In this document: positions 6,621-14,833 of the stretch, piece after piece | How the letters are laid out: every line of letters begins with the position of its first letter | Numbering within the stretch: the first letter of the stretch is position 1 | DNA from: an uncultured Oscillospiraceae bacterium | GTDB lineage: Bacteria; Bacillota; Clostridia; Oscillospirales; Acutalibacteraceae | Length of the DNA stretch: 64,000 nucleotides | Assembly (NCBI GenBank): GCA_900546265.1 | Contig: URCA01000008.1 | Span: 1-64,000 of the forward strand | Direction: 5' to 3' | Program-made: the position numbers and the translations under genes | The notes under the pieces: model-generated | Told to the model about the DNA's origin: nothing | Database searches by the model: none | The model's input: only the letters and a program-made list of their open reading frames with translations

Positions 6621-8356
6621 CGGCCGTCGCCTCCTTTCTCCTGCGACTCGCAGATTTCCCGGTAAGCCTCGCAGGTGGCCAGCAGCTCCTCGTGACTGCC
6701 CGCCCCCGCCAGCTCGCCGTCGTCCAGCATCAGGATGAGATCCGCCTGCTTGACGGCACTGACCCGCTGGGAGACCATGAATACGGTCATTCCCTCGGTG
6801 CCCTCCCGGATGGCCCGGCGCAGCGCCGCGTCGGTGGCATAATCCAGCGCGCTGGAGGAATCATCCAGCACCAGGATGGCGGGCCGGCGCACCAGCGCCC
6901 TGGCGATGGTCAGCCGCTGCTTCTGCCCGCCGGACAGATTGGTTCCGCCCCGCTCCACCAGGGATTGATAGCCGTCCTTCTGCCGGCGGATGAATTCATC
7001 GGCCTGAGCCATGACGGCAGCGTCCCGCACCGCCTGATCGTCGGCCTGCGGGTCGCCCCAGCGGATGTTGTCCGCGATGGTGCCGGAGAACAGCTCCGCC
7101 TTCTGCGGCACCAGCCCCACCTTATGCCGCAGCGCGTCGGGCGCATACTCCCGCACGTCCCGGCCTTCCACCAGCACGGCCCCCGCCTCGACGTCGTAGA
7201 ACCGCATCAGCAGATGCATCAGCGTGGATTTGCCCGAGCCAGTGCCGCCCAAGATGCCCACCATGGCCCCTCTGGGCGCCGAAAAGGAGATGTCGGTCAA
7301 TACCCGGTCGCCGCCGTAAGAAAAATCCACATGCCGGAACTCCACTGCCGGCGTCCCCGGGACACCCTGCGTCTCGCCGCCCTCTTCCTCCTGGATGGAC
7401 GGCTCCGCTCCCAGCACCTCCAGCACCCGTCCGGCGGAGGCATAGGCCTTGGTGAAGGTCCCCACCAGGTTAGCCACCACCAGCAGCGCCAGCAGAATTT
7501 GGTTAACATAATTGATAAACGCGATGATTTCGCCGGTGGTCATGCCCCCGGCCTCCACCCGCAGCCCGCCGAACCACACGATGGCCAGAATGGCCAGGTT
7601 CATGATCAGCTGGGTGCCGGGATTGAGCAGCGCCGCCAGCTTTCCGACCCGGATGGAGGCGGCGGTGTGTTCCTCCGTCGCGCCGCCGAACCGCTTCTGC
7701 TCCTTGTCCGTGCGGGCAAACGCGCGGATCACCCGCACGCCCGACAGATTTTCCCGCAGCACCCGGGTCAGCTTATCCAGCCGGCCCTGCACCGTGCGGT
7801 ACAGCGGCACCGTCTTACGCATCACCAGGGTGATAATCAGCACGAACAGCGGGATAGCCACGATAATCACCAGTGACAGCCGCAGATCGATGGTCATGGC
7901 CATGACGATCCCACCCACGCACAAAAACGGCGCGCGGATCACCAGCCGGATCAGCATGGCCACCGCGTACTGGAGCTGATTGACGTCGCTGGTCACCCGG
8001 TTGATGAGGGACGGGGTGCCGAAGGCGTCCAGCTCCGCGTGGGACAGGGATGTAATCCGGCGGAACACCGCGTGGCGCAGACCGGTGCCAAAGCCCTGGG
8101 AGGTGACGGAGGCCACGTATTGACACACCAGGGCGCACAGCAGCCCCACTGTCACGATACCCAGCATCACGCCGCCCATTTTCAGGATATATCCCGTATC
8201 TCCCTTGGCGATGCCGTCGTCGATCACCTTGGCCATCAGCAGCGGCAGATACAGCTCGAGCACCGCCTCCGCCAGCTTGGCCGCCGGGCCGAGAATGCAA
8301 TAGACGCGGTAGGGTTTGAGAAAGGGTCCGAAAGGCTTCAGGGACAAATGGGCCAC
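6617..8356 (-). CDS. ABC exporter half-transporter, degenerate ATPase site
   Basis: 579 aa, first gene of the pair. It has an exporter transmembrane domain (about 1-315), Walker A GGTGSGKS (370-377), Gln418, LSGGQ (474-478) and Walker B LVLDD (495-499). The catalytic Glu is therefore Asp499, and the switch position is Gln530 (MVSQRVS) instead of His. The intact LSGGQ with degenerate Glu/His is the known pattern for the inactive-site subunit of heterodimeric exporters, as in BmrC/LmrC. About 410 bases of apparently gene-free sequence lie upstream; no clear promoter or regulator gene was found. Confidence 0.9.
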   Translation of the reverse strand: MAHLSLKPFGPFLKPYRVYCILGPAAKLAEAVLELYLPLLMAKVIDDGIAKGDTGYILKMGGVMLGIVTVGLLCALVCQYVASVTSQGFGTGLRHAVFRRITSLSHAELDAFGTPSLINRVTSDVNQLQYAVAMLIRLVIRAPFLCVGGIVMAMTIDLRLSLVIIVAIPLFVLIITLVMRKTVPLYRTVQGRLDKLTRVLRENLSGVRVIRAFARTDKEQKRFGGATEEHTAASIRVGKLAALLNPGTQLIMNLAILAIVWFGGLRVEAGGMTTGEIIAFINYVNQILLALLVVANLVGTFTKAYASAGRVLEVLGAEPSIQEEEGGETQGVPGTPAVEFRHVDFSYGGDRVLTDISFSAPRGAMVGILGGTGSGKSTLMHLLMRFYDVEAGAVLVEGRDVREYAPDALRHKVGLVPQKAELFSGTIADNIRWGDPQADDQAVRDAAVMAQADEFIRRQKDGYQSLVERGGTNLSGGQKQRLTIARALVRRPAILVLDDSSSALDYATDAALRRAIREGTEGMTVFMVSQRVSAVKQADLILMLDDGELAGAGSHEELLATCEAYREICESQEKGGDGR

Positions 8357-8710
8357 CTCCAGGAGATGTATAGTCAGCTAAGTGGAAAGAAAAGCCGCTT
8401 ACCTAACTGTCGCGGCAACGAAAATAGTGTACCATATTTCCCCTTTTCCCGCCATAGAAAGATCGCCAAACCTGTGCCGCGGCCGAACCGGAATTGTCGC
8501 CGTTTTGTCAGGGCTCCCGTCCCTCGAACTTCTTTGTAGGCGGTCGTTCCCCGGCCCGCCGGATACGTTTGGCTGGAACGGGCTGCTTCTCCGTTAGTCT
8601 GTCCCACCGCCGTCCGTTCATTCCCCGGTCGGCCATACCTTCAAAACAAGGCCGATGCCAAACGCAGGGAATCCGCCTGACGATACCGCGTCGGGTTTTC
8701 TCCTACAATA
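8357..8710. other. Intergenic stretch without a supported gene
   Basis: Open frames of 70-77 codons on both strands lack ribosome sites and family features. I see no convincing promoter or repeat; the ABC exporter promoter should lie near 8380-8460 on the minus strand (TACACT near 8430 is one weak candidate). Confidence 0.4.
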
Positions 8711-8735
8711 ACAAAACGGGGGCATAACCCCCGTT
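8711..8735 (-). terminator. Terminator of the rlmH-proximal transcript
   Basis: Stem AACGGGGG/CCCCCGTT (8715-8722, 8728-8735), loop CATAA. On the minus strand it runs into TTTTGTTATTG, 30 bases past the rlmH stop. Confidence 0.8.
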
Positions 8736-8767
8736 CGTAACCTCTTGCGGTATCAGCCGCCGTGATT

Positions 8768-9250
8768 CTATTTATGATATTTCCCTCCTTGGGAAATCTG
8801 CATGGCCCGATAGAGCTGCTCGAGTACCATTACCCGGGCCAGCTGGTGCGGGAAGGTCATGGGCGACATGGAAAGCCGCAGCCGCGCAGCCTTCTTCACG
8901 TCGTCGGACAAGCCCCAAGAGCCGCCGATGACCAGCGCCGCCGCGTTCACCCCGTCCACCGCCAGCTTGTCCAGCGTTTCGGAAAACGCCGGCGAATCCA
9001 GCTCTTTCCCCTCGATACACCAGGCGATCACCGCCGCGCCGGCGGGCACCTTAGCCAGCAGCCGGCGCCCCTCTTCTTGCACCGCCCGCGCGATTTGCGC
9101 GGCGGAGGGATTCTCCGGCAGCCGCTCCTCCTCCACCTCCGTCACCGTCAGGCGGCAGAAGGCCGACAGCCGCTTTCCATATTCGGCACAGGCGTCCCGC
9201 CAATAGGCTTCCTTCAGTTTGCCCACACAGAGCAGCGATATATGTCTCAC
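8768..9250 (-). CDS. rlmH: 23S rRNA (pseudouridine-1915-N3)-methyltransferase
   Basis: 160 aa, the usual length. It has the SPOUT-fold signatures of RlmH: the start MRHISLLCVGKLKE, the SAM-knot segment ALVIGGSWGLSDDV, the strongly conserved MTFPHQLARVMVLEQLYRA and the C-terminal YHK. The enzyme methylates the pseudouridine at position 1915 in helix 69 of 23S rRNA on assembled ribosomes. It follows walJ on the same strand with a 27-base gap, the walJ-rlmH neighbourhood typical of Firmicutes. Confidence 0.95.
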   Translation of the reverse strand: MRHISLLCVGKLKEAYWRDACAEYGKRLSAFCRLTVTEVEEERLPENPSAAQIARAVQEEGRRLLAKVPAGAAVIAWCIEGKELDSPAFSETLDKLAVDGVNAAALVIGGSWGLSDDVKKAARLRLSMSPMTFPHQLARVMVLEQLYRAMQISQGGKYHK

Positions 9251-9265
9251 AGCAACAACCTATAC

Positions 9266-9280
9266 AATTAACATTCGTTA
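9266..9280. repeat. 15-bp motif overlapping the walJ stop (copy 1)
   Basis: AATTAACATTCGTTA is identical to 12712-12726. On the minus strand it begins with the TAA stop of walJ and has a TAAC-N4-GTTA dyad. Confidence 0.6.
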
Positions 9281-10069
9281 AAATACCGTCACTTTTTCGG
9301 TGGATACCCGTTCCGCTACCTGGAGAAGAAAATCCACCCCGGCCCGCAGCCCCGCTTCCTGCAGCGCCGCCTGCGAGGTGACGTATGCCAAATCCGGCAG
9401 ATTGTTCTCCGCGCTGAGATGGGCCAGCACGAACCGCGTCGTCCCCTCCTGCACGAACTGCGGCAGCTCGGCGGCACACGCCTCGTTGGACAGATGACCT
9501 GTCTTGGCCAGTATCCGCTTTTTCAAGAAATAGGGATAGGGCCCGTTTTCCAGCATGCGGATATCGTGATTGGACTCGATGTGCACCAGGTCGCAGCCGC
9601 GCAGCGCCTTACGCACCACCGGCGTCATATAGCCCATGTCGGTGGCCACCGCAATCCGCCGGTCGTCGGCAGTATGTATCCGGAACCCCAGGCTTTCGGC
9701 GCTGTCGTGGGGCGTTGGAAACGCGGTGATTTCCATGTCCGCCACCTCGATGCCCTCCTCGTCGATGACGGCGAAGGCGTCCCGCTCCCCCAAAATACCG
9801 GCGTGCAAAAGCTCCTCAAGCGTTCCCCGGGAGGCAAAGACCGGCATCCCGTACCGCCGGGTCAGCACCCGCAGCCCCGCCACGTGATCGCTGTGCTCGT
9901 GGGTGACGCAGATGGCCCGGATGCTGCCGGGATCGATCTCCCGCTCCCACAGGGCGGTTTCGATCCGTCTCGCGCTCACCCCGGCATCCACCAGGACCCC
10001 GCCCGCGGCGGAACCTATGTAGCAGCAGTTGCCGCTGCTGCCGCTGAATAGGGGACAATAACGCGCCAT
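9278..10069 (-). CDS. walJ: MBL-fold metallo-hydrolase, WalJ (YycJ)-like
   Basis: 263 aa with a metallo-beta-lactamase fold. Metal ligands are in THEHSDH (56-62), a downstream His and Asp (VATDMGY) and HIESNHD. The start MARYCPLFSGSSGNCCYIGS is characteristic of YycJ/WalJ, a DNA or cell-wall-linked exonuclease-like protein in Firmicutes. It lies 16 bases downstream of murA, probably cotranscribed, and precedes rlmH. The walRK two-component genes that often precede walJ are absent here. Confidence 0.85.
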   Translation of the reverse strand: MARYCPLFSGSSGNCCYIGSAAGGVLVDAGVSARRIETALWEREIDPGSIRAICVTHEHSDHVAGLRVLTRRYGMPVFASRGTLEELLHAGILGERDAFAVIDEEGIEVADMEITAFPTPHDSAESLGFRIHTADDRRIAVATDMGYMTPVVRKALRGCDLVHIESNHDIRMLENGPYPYFLKKRILAKTGHLSNEACAAELPQFVQEGTTRFVLAHLSAENNLPDLAYVTSQAALQEAGLRAGVDFLLQVAERVSTEKVTVF

Positions 10070-10085
10070 GTATTACCTCAACCTC

Positions 10086-11372
10086 TTAAAGCGCCTGCCG
10101 CAGTACCGTTTCGGGAATGGTTACCTGCCGGATATCCGCTCCCAGGCTCTGCAGCTTCTCCACGATATCCTCGTAGCCGCGCTCGATATACTGGATTTCT
10201 TCGATTTCGGTGCAGCCTCTGGCCGCCAGCCCGGCGATCACCATCGCCGCGCCCGCCCGCAGATCCACCGCCTTGACCGGGGCCGCCGTCAGCTGATCGA
10301 TGCCCTGGAACACGGCGACCTTGCCGTCCACCTGCACCTGCGCGCCCATGCGCCGCAGCTCGTCCACATACCGGAACCGGTTGTCCCAGATGCCCTCGGT
10401 GACAATGCTCGTGCCCTCCGCCATGGTCAGCAATGCGCCAATCTGCGGCTGCATATCGGTAGGGAATCCGGGATGCGGCATGGTCTTGACGTTGCAGTGG
10501 AGGATCGGCCCGTCCCGGCGCACCCGCACCGCGTCGTCGTATTCCTCCACCACGGCCCCCATTTCCATCAGCTTCGCGGTGATGGATTCGAGATGCTTCG
10601 GGATGACGTTGCGCACCACGATGTCGCCGCCGGTGGCCATGGCCGCCGCCATATAGGTCCCCGCCTCGATTTGATCGGGGATGATGGAATAGGACGCGCC
10701 GTAGAGATGCTCCACGCCCCGCACCTTGATAACATCGGTGCCCGCGCCCCGTACATCCGCGCCCATGGAGTTCAAAAAGTTGGCGAGATCCACGATATGC
10801 GGCTCCTTGGCCGCGTTTTCAATGACCGTAATTCCCCGGGCCTTCACGGCGGCCAGCATGATGTTGACCGTCGCGCCCACCGACACCATGTCGAGATAAA
10901 TGGAGTTGCCCACCAAACGCTCGGCCACTACATCGATCATGCCATGCTCCATGGGCGCCACCGTCGCTCCCAGCGCCGTGAAGCCCTTCAGATGCTGATC
11001 GATGGGCCGCACGCCGAAATAGCAGCCGCCCGGCATGGAAACCCGCGCCGTGCCGAACCGGCCCAGCAGCGCGCCGATGAAATAATAAGAAGCCCGCATG
11101 TGCCGCGCCAAATCGTGCGGCACCACATGAGTGGAAATCGGCCGGGGATCGATCTCCACCGTGTTCTTATTCAGCCGGCGCACCTGCGCGCCGATGGAAG
11201 ACAGAATTTCAAGGGATGTAGCCACATCCATAATGTTCGGTATATTTTCAATACGGCAGACGCCGTCGGCAAGGATCACAGCAGGAAGAATGGCCACCAC
11301 CGCGTTCTTGGCGCCGCTGATTTCCACGTCGCCGACCAGCCGATGGCCGCCATATACTCTATATTTTTCCAA
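10086..11372 (-). CDS. murA: UDP-N-acetylglucosamine 1-carboxyvinyltransferase
   Basis: 428 aa. EPSP-synthase/MurA fold with the catalytic cysteine in MPGGCYFGVRPIDQH (Cys117), the UDP-GlcNAc-binding GAKNA near residue 20 (ISGAKNAVVA), and the conserved GAAMVIAGLAARG near the C-terminus. It transfers enolpyruvate from PEP to UDP-GlcNAc, the first committed step of peptidoglycan synthesis in the cytoplasm. The Cys predicts fosfomycin sensitivity. First gene of a murA-walJ-rlmH run; promoter at 11406-11434. Confidence 0.95.
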   Translation of the reverse strand: MEKYRVYGGHRLVGDVEISGAKNAVVAILPAVILADGVCRIENIPNIMDVATSLEILSSIGAQVRRLNKNTVEIDPRPISTHVVPHDLARHMRASYYFIGALLGRFGTARVSMPGGCYFGVRPIDQHLKGFTALGATVAPMEHGMIDVVAERLVGNSIYLDMVSVGATVNIMLAAVKARGITVIENAAKEPHIVDLANFLNSMGADVRGAGTDVIKVRGVEHLYGASYSIIPDQIEAGTYMAAAMATGGDIVVRNVIPKHLESITAKLMEMGAVVEEYDDAVRVRRDGPILHCNVKTMPHPGFPTDMQPQIGALLTMAEGTSIVTEGIWDNRFRYVDELRRMGAQVQVDGKVAVFQGIDQLTAAPVKAVDLRAGAAMVIAGLAARGCTEIEEIQYIERGYEDIVEKLQSLGADIRQVTIPETVLRQAL

Positions 11373-11405
11373 TCGGCCCCACTCCTCCGGAATTTTAACA
11401 TTCCT

Positions 11406-11434
11406 ATTATATCACCAAAAGGGAAAAAATCAAA
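11406..11434 (-). promoter_or_regulatory. Promoter of murA-walJ-rlmH
   Basis: Minus strand TTTGAT (11434-11429), 17 bases, TATAAT (11411-11406), about 35 bases before the murA start. Confidence 0.6.
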
Positions 11435-11584
11435 CATAAAATGCTGCTATCCCTTGGTATTTATTCCTTCGCTGCCGTTTTTCTCCGGACAAACAGCCGT
11501 CTGTCCAGTAAATCCGTGCCGAATGGAAAACAATTTCTGTTTTTCACAAAAATTCCGTTATCGTGCGGGCATAAGCGCTGAAAA

Positions 11585-12658
11585 TCAATTACCGAAGCTC
11601 ATCCCGATTTCCTTGGCCGCCTGAATGGCCGGGCAGTCCGCCGGCACCTTCTTAAGCTTGCCGGCCACCTCTTCTAAGGGAACGGGCACGATTTCATCAT
11701 GGATGACGGCGCACATGTACCCGTATTTTTCCTCGGCGATCAGCCGCGCCGCCGCCGCGCCCAGCCGGGTGGCCAGCACCCGATCGTAGGCGCAGGGGCT
11801 GCCGCCCCTCTGGAAATGCCCCGGTACGCATACCCGCGTCTCCGTGCCTACAAAGGGCTCCAGCTCCTTGGCGATCCGGTAGGCGATGGACGGATCCCCT
11901 TCCGCCGCCCGCTTGGCCGCCAGCGCCTTTTTGCCCAGCTTCGCCTCTTCCTTGGACAGGGCGCCCTCCGCCACCGCCAGGATGGAGAAGGTTTTGCCCT
12001 GCCGCCTCCGCTTGTCCAAGGCCTTGCCCACCTTCTGGATGTCGTAGGGGATTTCCGGCAGCAGCACGATGTCTGCGCCGCCCGCGATGCCCGCGTGCAG
12101 GGTCAGCCATCCCACCTTGTGGCCCATGACCTCCACAATGAACACCCGCCCGTGGGAGGTGGCGGTGGTGTGGATGCAGTCGATGACCTGGGTGGCGATG
12201 TCCACCGCACTTTGAAACCCGAAGGTCATGTCGGTGCCCCACAAATCGTTGTCGATGGTCTTGGGCAGCGTCACCACATGCACCCCTTCCTCCCGCAGGA
12301 GGTTGGCCGTCTTGTGGGTGCCGTTCCCGCCCAGAATCGCCAGGCAGTCGAGCCCCAAATCCGCCACCGTCTTTTTCATGGCCGCCACCTTGTCGACGCT
12401 GTCGTCCTCGATGACCCGCATGAGCTTGAAGGGCCGCCGGGAGGTGCCCAGCACCGTGCCGCCCAGCGTCAGAATCCCGGAAAAATCCTCCGGCTTCATC
12501 CTCCGCCAGTTTCCCTCGATCAGCCCCTTGTAGCCCTCCAGGATCCCGTAAATCTCCACCTCGTCGAACGCCTCATACAACGCCTTGGCCACGCCGCGGA
12601 TCGCCGCATTTAATCCCTGGCAATCGCCGCCGCTGGTTAATATCCCCACTTTTTTCAT
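11585..12658 (-). CDS. pfkA: 6-phosphofructokinase
   Basis: 357 aa; the PfkA fold is complete (GILTSGGDCQGLNAAIRG, LPKTIDNDLWG, CVPGHFQRGGSPCAYDR). It phosphorylates fructose-6-phosphate in glycolysis. The donor-specificity positions are mixed. GGNGT (110-114) keeps the Gly that favours ATP over the Asp of PPi enzymes, while LPKTIDND carries the Lys seen in PPi-dependent and long-form ATP enzymes. I therefore predict an ATP enzyme of the long clade with moderate certainty. It lies downstream of ppk1 on the same strand, 65 bases apart. Confidence 0.9.
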   Translation of the reverse strand: MKKVGILTSGGDCQGLNAAIRGVAKALYEAFDEVEIYGILEGYKGLIEGNWRRMKPEDFSGILTLGGTVLGTSRRPFKLMRVIEDDSVDKVAAMKKTVADLGLDCLAILGGNGTHKTANLLREEGVHVVTLPKTIDNDLWGTDMTFGFQSAVDIATQVIDCIHTTATSHGRVFIVEVMGHKVGWLTLHAGIAGGADIVLLPEIPYDIQKVGKALDKRRRQGKTFSILAVAEGALSKEEAKLGKKALAAKRAAEGDPSIAYRIAKELEPFVGTETRVCVPGHFQRGGSPCAYDRVLATRLGAAAARLIAEEKYGYMCAVIHDEIVPVPLEEVAGKLKKVPADCPAIQAAKEIGMSFGN

Positions 12659-12711
12659 AATTATAACATCCCTTTTCGCAGAAATCGAAACGGTTCCCGA
12701 ATCCTCATTTT

Positions 12712-12726
12712 AATTAACATTCGTTA
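12712..12726. repeat. 15-bp motif overlapping the ppk1 stop (copy 2)
   Basis: Identical to 9266-9280 and again placed over the end of a gene (ppk1 stop at 12726-12724), in the gap before the next co-directional gene. Confidence 0.6.
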
Positions 12727-14802
12727 TATTAATCCCTCGTTAATGTTCTTCTCCTTTTGCTGGAGTGCCCGGCGCGCCCGCGCGGCCAGCTCGGTCTGGC
12801 AGTTAAGCACGGGCCGTCCCCGCCGATCCTGCAGCTCATAGCTTCCGTCCGGCAGCTGCACTCGGGCGTTGACCGTGTCCTCGGTGGTCAGAGAGATGAC
12901 CTCCTCCACCCGGCGGACAATGCCCTCGTCCTCCACCGGGAACACCAGCTCCACCCGCCGATCCAGGTTGCGCTGCATCCAGTCGGCGCTGCCCAGATAC
13001 AGCCGCGGGCTTCCCCCGTTTTCAAAGCGGAAAATCCGGCTGTGCTCGAGCAGCTGCCCCACCACGCTGTACACCGTGACGGTCTCGCTCACCCCCGGCA
13101 GCCCGGCCACCAGGCAGCAGATCCCCCGCACCACCAGCGTAATCGGCACCCCCGCCTGGGACGCGCGGTACAGCCGCGCGATGATGTCCGGATCCACCAG
13201 GGAATTTACCTTTGCGAAAATGCCGCTGGGCAGCCCCTGCTCCGCGTTGGCCGTCTCCTGATCGATCATCCGCTCGAAGAAGGGCCGCATGTTGTCCGGC
13301 GCCGTGATGAAACGGTTGTACCGGGGCGGCCGGGAATACCCGGTGAGCACGTTGAACAGAGAGGACGCGTCCGCCCCAAAGCTCTCCCGGCAGGTGAACA
13401 TCCCCATGTCGGTGTACTGCCGGGCAGTGCTGTCGTTGTAGTTGCCTGTCCCCAGATGGACGTACCGCCGCAGCCCGTCCTCCTCCCGGCGCACCACCAG
13501 CAGAATCTTGCAATGGGTTTTCAGCCCCGCCAGCCCGTAAATCACATGGCACCCCGCTTCCTCCAGCTTGAGGGCCCAGTGAATGTTATTCTCCTCGTCG
13601 AACCGCGCCTTAAGCTCCACCAGCACCGTCACCTGCTTGCCGTTGTCAGCGGCCCGCATCAAGGCGGCGATGATAGGGGAATGGCCGCTGACCCGATACA
13701 GGGTCTGCTTGATGGCCAGGACGTTCGGATCCTCCGCCGCCGCCCGCACGAAATCCACCACGCAGTCGAAGCTCTCATAGGGGTGATGGACGAACCGATC
13801 CCCCTCCCGGATGGCCTCGAACATGTCGTCGTACCCGAAGAAATCCGCCGGGGCCGCCGGCACGATGGGCGGCAGGCGCAGCCGGTCGTCCAGCCCGCTG
13901 AGCCGGAAGCAGAAGGTCAGATCCAGCGGCCCCGCCGCCTCGTAAATTTCGGACTCCTCCACCTCCAGCATCTCGGTGAGGAACTCCTTGAGCTCGGCGT
14001 CGCAGTGGCGGGACAGCTCCAGGCGCACCGGCCGTCCCCGCTTGCGCTTCTTAATCGATTCCTGGATTTCGATGAGCAGATCCTCCGACTCCTCGTCGAT
14101 GTCCAGGTCGGAATTCCGGGTCACCCGGAACGCCGTGTACGCCACAATGTCGTGCAGCTCGAACAAATCCCCGAAATGCCGGGCAATGAGGCTCTCCAGC
14201 AGCAGGAACGCCCGTCCCTCCTCCGCCGGCGCCTCCACCAGCCGGGGCAGGATGGCCGGCACCTGCACCACCGCAAAGGCCGTTTCCCCTTCCTTGCGCA
14301 GCCGGACGCCCAGGTTCAGGCTCTTGTTGGACAGCATCGGAAAGGGCCGGCTGCGATCCACCGCCAGCGGCGTCAGCACCGGGAACAGCACGTTCTCGAA
14401 ATAATCGTCCGCAAACCGCTCCTGCTCGGCGGTCAGGTCGTCCCCCTTGAGCAGGGCGATCCCGTTCTGCCGCAGCAGGGGCAGCAGCGAGCGGGTCAGG
14501 CAGCTGTACTGCTTCTCCACAAAGGCGTGGATCTTCTCCGCCAGCAGCCGCAGCTGCCGGTCGGGCGTCAGCCCGGCGGGATCCGTCTCCTTGTACCCGG
14601 AGCGCACCTGCTCCTTGACGCCGGCCACCCGCACCATGAAAAATTCGTCCAGATTGGAGGCCGTGATTCCCAGGAATTTGCATCGCTCCAGCGGCGGATT
14701 CTCCTTTTCGTAGGCCTCCTCCAGCACCCGCGCGTTGAAGTCCAGCCAGCTGAGCTCTCGGTTGATATACGGGACGCCCGGTCCCTTTTTCTCGGTTTTC
14801 AT
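12724..14802 (-). CDS. ppk1: Polyphosphate kinase 1
   Basis: 692 aa from the ATG at 14802; a GTG 9 codons upstream lacks a ribosome site. The N-terminal domain begins YINRELSWLDFNARVLEEA. The head domain follows, then the catalytic phospholipase-D-like domain with GLAGLKTHCKILLV, whose His is the autophosphorylated residue, and VHLGTGNYNDSTARQYTDMG. It reversibly makes long-chain polyphosphate from ATP. It sits directly after the Ppx/GppA-like gene (14834), so synthesis and breakdown genes are cotranscribed, with pfkA downstream. Confidence 0.95.
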   Translation of the reverse strand: MKTEKKGPGVPYINRELSWLDFNARVLEEAYEKENPPLERCKFLGITASNLDEFFMVRVAGVKEQVRSGYKETDPAGLTPDRQLRLLAEKIHAFVEKQYSCLTRSLLPLLRQNGIALLKGDDLTAEQERFADDYFENVLFPVLTPLAVDRSRPFPMLSNKSLNLGVRLRKEGETAFAVVQVPAILPRLVEAPAEEGRAFLLLESLIARHFGDLFELHDIVAYTAFRVTRNSDLDIDEESEDLLIEIQESIKKRKRGRPVRLELSRHCDAELKEFLTEMLEVEESEIYEAAGPLDLTFCFRLSGLDDRLRLPPIVPAAPADFFGYDDMFEAIREGDRFVHHPYESFDCVVDFVRAAAEDPNVLAIKQTLYRVSGHSPIIAALMRAADNGKQVTVLVELKARFDEENNIHWALKLEEAGCHVIYGLAGLKTHCKILLVVRREEDGLRRYVHLGTGNYNDSTARQYTDMGMFTCRESFGADASSLFNVLTGYSRPPRYNRFITAPDNMRPFFERMIDQETANAEQGLPSGIFAKVNSLVDPDIIARLYRASQAGVPITLVVRGICCLVAGLPGVSETVTVYSVVGQLLEHSRIFRFENGGSPRLYLGSADWMQRNLDRRVELVFPVEDEGIVRRVEEVISLTTEDTVNARVQLPDGSYELQDRRGRPVLNCQTELAARARRALQQKEKNINEGLI

Positions 14803-14833
14803 ATGCGTATTCCCGCTCCTTCCCGTCACGCTG

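Noticed and set aside
5244..6665. 473-codon plus-strand ORF opposite the ABC genes
   Set aside because: His/Gln/Gly-rich antisense shadow of a GC-rich ABC transporter gene; no ribosome site or family features.
9266..9280. LexA/SOS box at the walJ stop
   Set aside because: Only the AAC-N4-GTT core fits; flanking G/C of the GAAC-N4-GTTC consensus is missing, so it is reported only as a repeat.
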